12,724 nucleotides of DNA from Bacillota bacterium (GTDB lineage Bacteria; Bacillota; UBA994): assembly GCA_018725275.1 (NCBI GenBank), contig QLUC01000044.1, positions 1 through 12,724 of the forward strand. Direction: 5' to 3'. The translations under genes and the position numbers were made by a program. Positions 7,525 to 12,724 of the stretch are shown in pieces (position 1 is the first letter of the stretch; every line of letters begins with the position of its first letter). The notes beneath the pieces were generated by a model. That model saw only the letters and a list, made by a program, of their open reading frames with translations, searched no databases and was not told where the DNA came from.

Positions 7525-8430
7525 ATGAAGTTAGTACAATGCGTGCCGAACTTTAGCGAAGGCCGCCGCCCCGAGGTCATCGCCGCAATCCTCGCTGCCA
7601 TCACCGCGGTGCCTCTGGTGCGGCTACTTGACCACAAGCCCGATGCCGACCACAACCGCGTGGTAGTTACCATGGTGGGCGAACCCGCCGCTGTTCTCGA
7701 GGCCGCTTTTCGGGCCACTGCTAAGGCGCGGGACTTGATAGACATGGAGCAGCACAGTGGCGAACACCCCCGCATGGGGGCTGCCGATGTCATACCATTC
7801 GTGCCGCTGGGCACCACCACCATGGACGACTGTGTGGCCTTGGCCGAGGCCCTCGGCGAGCGCATTGCCCGCGAGCTTAACATACCCGTCTACCTCTACG
7901 AAAGAGCCGCTCGGCGGCCCGAGCGCCAAAACCTCGCCGAGGTGCGGCGTGGAGAGTACGAAGGGCTTAAACTAGAGATAGTGAAGCCCGAGCGTCAGCC
8001 GGATTTTGGCCCCGCTAGGCTACACCCTACGGCCGGAGCCACGGTGGTGGGGGCTCGCCCCCCCTTGGTGGCGTTTAATGTCAACCTTGATACGGCCGAT
8101 GTGAAAGTGGCCAAGGCCATTGCCAAGACGGTTCGTGAATCGAGCGGCGGGCTCCCCGCCGTCAAGGGCCTAGGCCTCATGCTCGAGGCCACGGGCCAGG
8201 CCCAAATCTCCATGAACATGGTGGACTACAATGTAACCGGTCTGCATGTGGTCTTTGAGGCCATTAAGAAAGAGGCTGCCAAGCATGGGGTCAAGGTGGC
8301 CAACAGCGAAGTGATCGGGCTACTCCCTGCCAAGGCCCTTCTTGATGTCGCCAGGCACTACCTAGCTTTAACGGACTTTAGTCCAGAGCAGGTTCTGGAG
8401 CTAAAGCTCGCCACCCCCGATGAAAGCTAG
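7525..8430 (+). CDS. ftcD: Glutamate formiminotransferase
   Basis: This enzyme transfers the formimino group of N-formimino-L-glutamate to tetrahydrofolate, yielding glutamate and 5-formimino-THF. The protein begins with MKLVQCVPNFSEGR, the family's usual opening. H81 in GEHPRMGAADVIPFVP corresponds to the catalytic histidine. N- and C-terminal formiminotransferase subdomains both fit within 301 aa, the usual length for a stand-alone transferase. The cyclodeaminase half that is fused in animals is encoded separately downstream (9847-10476). ATG at 7525 follows GAGGGG at 7511-7516 with 8-nt spacing. Its presence without a hutG-type hydrolase shows that formiminoglutamate is probably channelled into folate C1 metabolism. 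The end overlaps hutI by 11 nt. Confidence 0.95.
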   Translation: MKLVQCVPNFSEGRRPEVIAAILAAITAVPLVRLLDHKPDADHNRVVVTMVGEPAAVLEAAFRATAKARDLIDMEQHSGEHPRMGAADVIPFVPLGTTTMDDCVALAEALGERIARELNIPVYLYERAARRPERQNLAEVRRGEYEGLKLEIVKPERQPDFGPARLHPTAGATVVGARPPLVAFNVNLDTADVKVAKAIAKTVRESSGGLPAVKGLGLMLEATGQAQISMNMVDYNVTGLHVVFEAIKKEAAKHGVKVANSEVIGLLPAKALLDVARHYLALTDFSPEQVLELKLATPDES

Positions 8431-9694
8431 TCTATGGGTTGCTAACGGCCAAGTTGTAACCACCGTCGGGCACAGCACCTCCCCCCAAGTCGGTCCGGCA
8501 CTGGGCGAAGTCTTGCGGTATACAGACGGTCATGTCCTCGTCGATGGGGACAAAATCCTCTTGGTGACCGATAACTACGCCCAAGCCAAAGCTATGTGTG
8601 ATGCTCAGACGGAGGTGGTAGATGCCACAGATCGATTGGTGCTGCCGGGCTATGTGGACTGCCACACTCACTTGAGTTTTGCCGGTTGGCGCGACCACGA
8701 ACTGCCCCTGCGCCTTGCCGGACGGAGCTATCTAGATATTTTGGCTGCCGGCGGCGGCATTATCAGCACTGTGCAAAAGACGCGCGCGGCAACCCCCTCC
8801 GCCCTTCTCGCCACGGTACTGGCAACCCTAGACACCATGCTGCTCCACGGTACCACCACGGTCGAGGCCAAGAGTGGCTATGGGCTAAACCTCGAGACCG
8901 AGCTAAAACAGCTCTGCGTCCTGCGCGAGGCCGGCACAAGGCACCCGGTGGAGGTGGTGCGCACCTTCATGGGGGCGCATGCTTTGCCCCCGGAGTATAA
9001 AAACGCGCGGGAAGAATATATAGCAATTATTCTAGACCAGATGCTGCCCCAGGTTGCCGCCGAAGGTCTAGCCGAGTTTTGCGATTGCTTTTGCGAAAAC
9101 AAGGCCTTTACCATTGACGAATGCCGCTCCATACTGCTACGGGCCAAGGCGCTGGGGCTGGGGGCGAAGGTCCATGCTGACGAAATAACCCCCCTAGGTG
9201 GTGCTTTGCTCGCGGCCGAGGTCAAGGCAGTATCGGCCGAGCACCTCATCCATGCCGACCGCGAGCATCTCCGGGCCATGGCCGAAGCCCAGGTGGTGGC
9301 CATCCTCCTGCCGGCAACCTCCTTTATCTTGCAGACCGCGAAAAGAGCCGATGTGAAGTCCATGCTAGAATTAGGCGTCGCCATCGCCATTGCCACCGAC
9401 TACAATCCCGGCACCTCGCCCTTGCCCAATATGCAGCTTTTGCAGTCCTTCGCCTGTTTTCACTATGGCTTAACGCCCGCCCAGGCCTTTGCTGCCTCGA
9501 CCATCAATGCGGCGCATGCCATCGGTCGCGCCAAGGACTCCGGCAGTCTCGAAGTCGGCAAGCAAGCCGACGTAATTATCCAGAAGGCACCCACCCTAGA
9601 TTTTGTGCCCTACCACCTCGGGGTTAACTTAGTGGAATCTGTCATCAAGAGAGGCAAGAGAGTGGTAAATAAAGGAGGATGTATGTATGGTTAA
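8420..9694 (+). CDS. hutI: Imidazolonepropionase
   Basis: HutI is a metal-dependent amidohydrolase that opens the ring of imidazolonepropionate to give N-formimino-L-glutamate. Metal-site residues are visible: HTH at 82-84 within VDCHTHLSFAGWRDHE, H252 in KVHADEI, and D327 in ATDYNPGTSP. The length of 424 aa is typical. ATG at 8420 lies inside the end of ftcD (11-nt overlap). No ribosome binding site is seen at the normal distance (a GGAG at 8397-8400 is 19 nt away), so translation is probably coupled to ftcD termination. The last codons, reading K-G-G-C-M-Y-G, are formed by the ribosome binding site and start region of the next small gene, and lie beyond the normal family C-terminus. Confidence 0.96.
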   Translation: MKASLWVANGQVVTTVGHSTSPQVGPALGEVLRYTDGHVLVDGDKILLVTDNYAQAKAMCDAQTEVVDATDRLVLPGYVDCHTHLSFAGWRDHELPLRLAGRSYLDILAAGGGIISTVQKTRAATPSALLATVLATLDTMLLHGTTTVEAKSGYGLNLETELKQLCVLREAGTRHPVEVVRTFMGAHALPPEYKNAREEYIAIILDQMLPQVAAEGLAEFCDCFCENKAFTIDECRSILLRAKALGLGAKVHADEITPLGGALLAAEVKAVSAEHLIHADREHLRAMAEAQVVAILLPATSFILQTAKRADVKSMLELGVAIAIATDYNPGTSPLPNMQLLQSFACFHYGLTPAQAFAASTINAAHAIGRAKDSGSLEVGKQADVIIQKAPTLDFVPYHLGVNLVESVIKRGKRVVNKGGCMYG

Positions 9695-9833
9695 GGGAAA
9701 AAAGAAAAAGAAAGTCATGCCAACTGTCCAGAAGAAACAAGCACCAAAGATAGACATGTGGGTCTATATGGTGGGCGGCGCCGCCCTTGGTCTCTTGGTA
9801 TGGTTTCTCTACCGCCTAGTCGTAGGATCATAG
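9687..9833 (+). CDS. 48-aa lysine-rich single-span membrane protein in the hut operon
   Basis: An excellent ribosome binding site, AAAGGAGG (9671-9678), sits 8 nt before ATG at 9687. The frame runs 48 codons to TAG at 9831. The N-terminus is strongly basic (MVKGKKKKKV, with more lysines to residue 21). It is followed by a hydrophobic segment at about residues 24-46 (from MWVYMVGGAALGLL onward) that fits one membrane span. By the positive-inside rule the lysine-rich end would face the cytoplasm. The gene overlaps the end of hutI by 8 nt, and its stop merges with the ribosome binding site of fchA 13 nt before that start. I do not recognise a family. The position suggests a role tied to histidine catabolism, such as membrane tethering or support of a transporter, but that is inference only. 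Confidence 0.75.
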   Translation: MVKGKKKKKVMPTVQKKQAPKIDMWVYMVGGAALGLLVWFLYRLVVGS

Positions 9834-9846
9834 GAGGGCATTATTC

Positions 9847-10476
9847 GTGGCATTATACGAGGAACCCTACGGGGCGATACTAGAGGCCTTAGCGAGCGGC
9901 ACCCCCACCCCCGGCGGTGGCACCGCCGCCGCCCTCGCCGGAGCCATGGCGGCTTCGTTGGCGGAGATGGTGGCCAACTTAACCCTAAACCGCAAAAAGT
10001 ATATTGCGGTACAGCCCCAGATGGAGCAGGTAGCCAAAGAGGCCGGGGAGCTCCGCGCGCGGCTACTAAGCCTGGCGGACGAAGACGCCGCTGTCTACCT
10101 AGGGGTGATGGCCGCATACAAACTCCCCAAGGGCAGTGACAGCGAAGTAATTGAGAGAAACGGCGCCATTCTGCGGGCGATAGAGCAGGCGGCAAGGGTT
10201 CCACTGACCACTGCCGACTGTGCTCTTAGGCTCCTAGAGTTGGTGAGCACCGTGGCCCAAAAGGGCAACCAAAACGCCCTGACCGATGCCGGCGTGGCCA
10301 TGCTCCTCGGCCAGGCAGCCGTGGAGGGTGCCCTCTACAATGTCTACATCAATCTCTCCTCCCTAGAGCACAAGCCTTCATGGGCCATCAGCATGACAGA
10401 AGAAGCCGAGAACATTGCTCGGCAGGCATCCGCCTTGCAGCTCACGGTGCGCGAGCAACTGCAGGCAATAAAGTAG
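9847..10476 (+). CDS. fchA: Formimino-THF cyclodeaminase family protein (FchA/FTCD C-domain type)
   Basis: The family removes ammonia from 5-formimino-THF to give 5,10-methenyl-THF. Relatives called FchA act instead as methenyl-THF cyclohydrolases, making 10-formyl-THF. The diagnostic motif TPTPGGGTAAALAGAMAASL begins at residue 19, and the rest is largely helical, as in the all-alpha cyclodeaminase fold. The length of 209 aa is typical for the stand-alone form. The start is GTG at 9847, with AGGAGGG at 9832-9838 at 8-nt spacing. The gene lies between the small membrane protein and fhs. Together with ftcD, the context favours cyclodeaminase, but no separate cyclohydrolase (folD) is present in the window, so a dual role is possible. 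Confidence 0.92.
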   Translation: MALYEEPYGAILEALASGTPTPGGGTAAALAGAMAASLAEMVANLTLNRKKYIAVQPQMEQVAKEAGELRARLLSLADEDAAVYLGVMAAYKLPKGSDSEVIERNGAILRAIEQAARVPLTTADCALRLLELVSTVAQKGNQNALTDAGVAMLLGQAAVEGALYNVYINLSSLEHKPSWAISMTEEAENIARQASALQLTVREQLQAIK

Positions 10477-10494
10477 AGGAAGGCAGGTAGCTTT

Positions 10495-12165
10495 ATGAAA
10501 TCAGATATCGAAATTGCCCAGAGCGCCGACATGCTCCCCATTGTCGAGATAGCGCGTAGCATCGGCATTAGCGAGGACGACCTTGAACTCTATGGCAAGT
10601 ACAAGGCCAAGGTTGCGCCTGCGGTGGCTGAGCGCTTAGCGCAAGAGCCCGATGGCCACCTTATCTTGGTGACCGCCATCAACCCCACCGCGGCCGGCGA
10701 GGGCAAGACCACGACTACGGTCGGCTTGGGGCAGGCCCTAGCCAAGTTAGGCAAGAAAACCGCCATCGCCCTAAGAGAGCCTTCGCTTGGACCTAGCATG
10801 GGGGTCAAGGGAGGAGCCGCCGGTGGTGGGTTCTCACAAGTGGTGCCCATGGAGGACATCAACCTGCATTTTACCGGCGACTTGCACGCCATCACCACCG
10901 CCCACAATATGCTAAGTGCCATCCTAGACAACCATATCCACCAGGGCAATGCCCTAAGTATCGACACCCGCCGCATTACCTGGCGCCGCGCCATGGACAT
11001 GAATGACCGCGCCATCAGGCAGACCATCGTCGGCCTAGGGGGTAAGAACAACGGCGTGCCCCGCGAAGACGGCTTTGACATCACCGTGGCTTCCGAGGTC
11101 ATGGCCATTCTCTGCTTGGCTCTTGATATCAGCGACCTCAAGGAGCGTCTCGGGCGCATCGTGGTGGCTTACAATAACGACCGGCTGCCCATTACCGTGG
11201 CCGATCTCAAAGTTGCCGGCGCCATGGCCGCTTTGCTCAAGGACGCCATCAAGCCGAACTTAGTGCAGACCCTAGAAAATGTCCCCGCTTTTATCCACGG
11301 CGGCCCCTTCGCCAACATCGCCCATGGTTGCAACTCAGTGCAGGCCACCAAGCTCGCCCTCAAGGTGGCCGACTATGTGGTCACCGAGGCCGGCTTTGGC
11401 GCCGACCTAGGGGCGGAAAAGTTCTTTAACATCAAGTGCCGTTTTGCTGGACTTAAACCGAAAGTGGCGGTCATTGTGGCCACCGCCCGCGCCCTCAAGC
11501 TGCATGGCAATGCCGATGTCAAAAACCTAAACACCGAGAATCTGGCGGCCCTGAAGCTCGGTGTAGCCAACCTAGAGCGGCACATTGAGTCTATGCACAA
11601 GTTTGGCGTGCCAGCCGTAGTGGCCATTAACCGCTTCCCGGCCGATACCGAGGCTGAGCTCGCTCTTATCGCCGAGAGCTGCCAAAAGATTGGTGCCAAG
11701 GTGGCCCTGTCCGAGGTCTGGGCCAAGGGCGGGGAGGGTGGCCAGGCGTTGGCCGAAGCCGTGCTCGACACTATCGCCAACGAGCCATCCAACTTCAAGC
11801 CCCTGTACGATGCAGCTTTGCCCATCAAAGAGAAGATAGCCATTATTGCCCGGGAAATTTACGGGGCCGATGGGGTCGACTTCACTAAAGAAGCCGAAAA
11901 CACCGTGCGCCAATTTAATAAACTTGGGTTTGACAAAATGCCCATCTGCATGGCCAAGACCCAGTACTCCGTTTCCGATGACCCCAGCCTCTTGGGGCGC
12001 CCGCGCGGATTTAAAATCACCGTGCGCGAACTTCGAGTCTCCCGCGGGGCCGGGTTCATCGTGGCCCTGACCGGCGACATCATGACCATGCCCGGTCTCC
12101 CCAAGGAACCGGCCGCCGAAAAGATCGATGTCGATGCCGACGGCAAAATCTCGGGCCTATTTTAA
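10495..12165 (+). CDS. fhs: Formate--tetrahydrofolate ligase (formyl-THF synthetase)
   Basis: Fhs interconverts formate, ATP and THF with 10-formyl-THF, ADP and phosphate. In purine and amino-acid fermenters it can run toward formate and ATP. The nucleotide-binding loop NPTAAGEGKTTTT spans residues 63-75, and family segments include REPSLGPSMGVKGGAAGGG and, near the C-terminus, GDIMTMPGLPKEP. The length of 556 aa is standard. ATG at 10495 is preceded by AGGAAGG at 10477-10483 and GGCAGG at 10482-10487, either of which could act as the binding site. As the last gene of the hut operon, 18 nt after fchA, it supplies the step that would recover energy from the C1 unit of histidine. It may also serve general C1 metabolism. 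Confidence 0.97.
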   Translation: MKSDIEIAQSADMLPIVEIARSIGISEDDLELYGKYKAKVAPAVAERLAQEPDGHLILVTAINPTAAGEGKTTTTVGLGQALAKLGKKTAIALREPSLGPSMGVKGGAAGGGFSQVVPMEDINLHFTGDLHAITTAHNMLSAILDNHIHQGNALSIDTRRITWRRAMDMNDRAIRQTIVGLGGKNNGVPREDGFDITVASEVMAILCLALDISDLKERLGRIVVAYNNDRLPITVADLKVAGAMAALLKDAIKPNLVQTLENVPAFIHGGPFANIAHGCNSVQATKLALKVADYVVTEAGFGADLGAEKFFNIKCRFAGLKPKVAVIVATARALKLHGNADVKNLNTENLAALKLGVANLERHIESMHKFGVPAVVAINRFPADTEAELALIAESCQKIGAKVALSEVWAKGGEGGQALAEAVLDTIANEPSNFKPLYDAALPIKEKIAIIAREIYGADGVDFTKEAENTVRQFNKLGFDKMPICMAKTQYSVSDDPSLLGRPRGFKITVRELRVSRGAGFIVALTGDIMTMPGLPKEPAAEKIDVDADGKISGLF

Positions 12166-12169
12166 AAGA

Positions 12170-12203
12170 AAATCCCCTAGGTGCAGAGGCACCTAGGGGA
12201 TTT
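12170..12203. terminator. Bidirectional terminator between fhs and the convergent small gene
   Basis: A perfect 15-bp stem (12170-12184 with 12189-12203) has a 4-nt loop, AGAG. It begins 5 nt after the fhs stop. On the + strand the tail is a broken T run (TTTAACTTAA). On the - strand the stem is followed by a better T-rich tail (12158-12172 read in reverse). It therefore probably ends both fhs transcription and the - strand gene. Confidence 0.85.
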
Positions 12204-12224
12204 AACTTAAAATCCGGACCAGAA

Positions 12225-12395
12225 CTATTGAGTGCGGCCCTGCTCCTTGGAATGTATATAGTACCTTATCGACAGGCCAAGTAGGCCCCCTACGAGAAAC
12301 ACCAGGCCGCTAAGCAACCGATCCGTTAGAAACAGCAGCATTCCGGCTCCCAAGGCAATGAAGAAGATGTACTCCGCTATCCTCCACTTACTCAC
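12225..12395 (-). CDS. 56-aa two-span membrane protein of unknown function
   Basis: Read on the - strand, a short basic start (MSKWRIAEY) leads into a hydrophobic segment (IFFIALGAGMLLFL). A short TDRL loop follows, then a second hydrophobic segment (GLVFLVGGLLGLSI), and a polar tail with several charged residues. Two membrane spans are likely, with both ends probably in the cytoplasm. GTG at 12395 is chosen because AGGGGG at 12403-12408 lies 7 nt upstream. The frame stays open back to TTG at 12491, but that extension is polar, has no good binding site, and overlaps the candidate promoter. I recognise no family. The gene is convergent with fhs and shares its terminator, so it is not part of the hut operon. 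Confidence 0.6.
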   Translation of the reverse strand: MSKWRIAEYIFFIALGAGMLLFLTDRLLSGLVFLVGGLLGLSIRYYIHSKEQGRTQ

Positions 12396-12479
12396 TTTTG
12401 CACCCCCTGCCGTATTTTGACTACTGGGAGGTTTCCTCTGGTCTCTGGTCACAACCACCGACTGATACAGTCTCCTTTC

Positions 12480-12508
12480 ATTGTATTTCAAAACAGGAGC
12501 ATATGCAA
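12480..12508 (-). promoter_or_regulatory. Candidate promoter for the small membrane protein gene (- strand)
   Basis: On the - strand, TTGCAT (12508-12503) and TACAAT (12485-12480) are separated by 17 nt. Transcription would begin near 12473 and give a leader of about 75 nt before the GTG at 12395. This fits the shorter start choice for that gene. The -35 is weak and the -10 good. Confidence 0.4.
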
Positions 12509-12509
12509 C

Positions 12510-12660
12510 AGTTTACACGCAATTTAGGTTGGTGACGCGGACGATGCTGTAGCGCCGGCACAAAAACCGGCGACCTCGGCCAACCTCGGGTTACGGGCTG
12601 GGGGAGGGTCGGCGTGCCATGTCACGCCGCTACCGCTACCTTTATCGACGCAATACGACA
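12510..12660. other. GC-rich intergenic region with nested inverted repeats
   Basis: No convincing gene is seen here. AGGTTGG at 12526-12532 can pair with CCAACCT at 12580-12586 and encloses a 6-bp hairpin (12553-12558 with 12567-12572, loop CACAAAAA). A second near-palindrome with 7-bp arms lies at 12610-12629 (CGGCGTG, loop CCATGT, CACGCCG). The region could be an operator cluster, a structured leader or small RNA, or a decayed sequence. It matches no RNA family that I recognise. Confidence 0.35.
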
Positions 12661-12682
12661 CAATTAGCACCAATTATAGAAG

Positions 12683-12688
12683 TATAAT
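12683..12688 (+). promoter_or_regulatory. Consensus -10 element TATAAT of a promoter pointing off the right edge
   Basis: A perfect TATAAT stands in an AT-rich stretch. No good -35 is seen at 17 nt upstream (12660-12665). A perfect -35-like TTGACA occurs at 12701-12706, whose -10 would fall beyond or at the window end. AGAGAGGGGGG at 12712-12722 looks like a ribosome binding site. A + strand gene therefore probably starts just outside the window. Which promoter element is used cannot be decided here. Confidence 0.4.
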
Positions 12689-12724
12689 ATCAACATACGA
12701 TTGACAACTGAAGAGAGGGGGGTA

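Noticed and set aside
7506..7883. 125-codon - strand frame opposite ftcD
   Set aside because: Its serine, alanine and arginine-rich composition and full overlap with a recognised enzyme gene mark it as a shadow frame.
12396..12491. N-terminal 32-residue extension of the small - strand membrane protein, from TTG at 12491
   Set aside because: The extension is polar, lacks a suitable ribosome binding site and overlaps the candidate -10 element, so the GTG at 12395 is preferred.
12553..12572. Hairpin CGCCGG/CCGGCG considered as a terminator
   Set aside because: Only six base pairs with an eight-base loop, and no T run follows on either strand; there is also no + strand gene directly upstream to end.
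1..12724. CRISPR array, insertion sequence, prophage or defence system
   Set aside because: No regularly spaced repeats, transposase, integrase, or nuclease and toxin genes were seen; all long genes belong to housekeeping or histidine/C1 metabolism.

Overview
The window is a bacterial chromosome segment, moderately GC-rich by eye. It most likely comes from an anaerobic member of the Bacillota (Clostridia-like lineages). The grounds are the order tilS-hpt-ftsH, strong AGGAGG-type ribosome binding sites, frequent GTG/TTG starts, and a histidine-degradation operon that ends in fchA and fhs. No species can be named from the sequence alone.

Layout. Positions 75-3880 hold a housekeeping block on the + strand: tilS (tRNA-Ile lysidine synthetase), hpt (hypoxanthine phosphoribosyltransferase) and ftsH (membrane AAA+ zinc protease). 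A probable promoter lies just before tilS and another before ftsH. A strong hairpin terminator at 3881-3916 closes the block. Positions 3917-4310 hold a short ORF that looks like the N-terminal part of a CofE/F420-0:glutamate ligase-like protein and stops early. Positions 4311-12165 form one tight + strand operon: hutH, hutU, ftcD, hutI, a 48-residue single-membrane-span protein, fchA and fhs. Gaps are 18 nt or less, with two overlaps. A 15-bp hairpin at 12170-12203 lies between this operon and a convergent small two-span membrane protein gene on the - strand (12225-12395). The last ~230 bases are intergenic, with inverted repeats and promoter-like elements for a gene beyond the right edge.

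How the genes work together. HutH removes ammonia from histidine to give urocanate, HutU hydrates urocanate to imidazolonepropionate, and HutI opens the ring to formiminoglutamate. FtcD moves the formimino group to tetrahydrofolate and releases glutamate. FchA (cyclodeaminase family) releases ammonia to give 5,10-methenyl-THF. After conversion to 10-formyl-THF, Fhs running toward formate can make ATP. No hutG-type hydrolase, histidine transporter or HutP-like regulator is visible. The gene set therefore points to histidine fermentation or C1-folate recovery, rather than the aerobic Hut route that releases formamide or N-formylglutamate.

No CRISPR array, insertion sequence, prophage gene, tRNA or rRNA was seen. 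I found no clear undescribed defence or mobile system. The most unusual items are the 48-aa protein inside the hut operon, the truncated CofE-like ORF before hutH, and the structured intergenic region at the right end.
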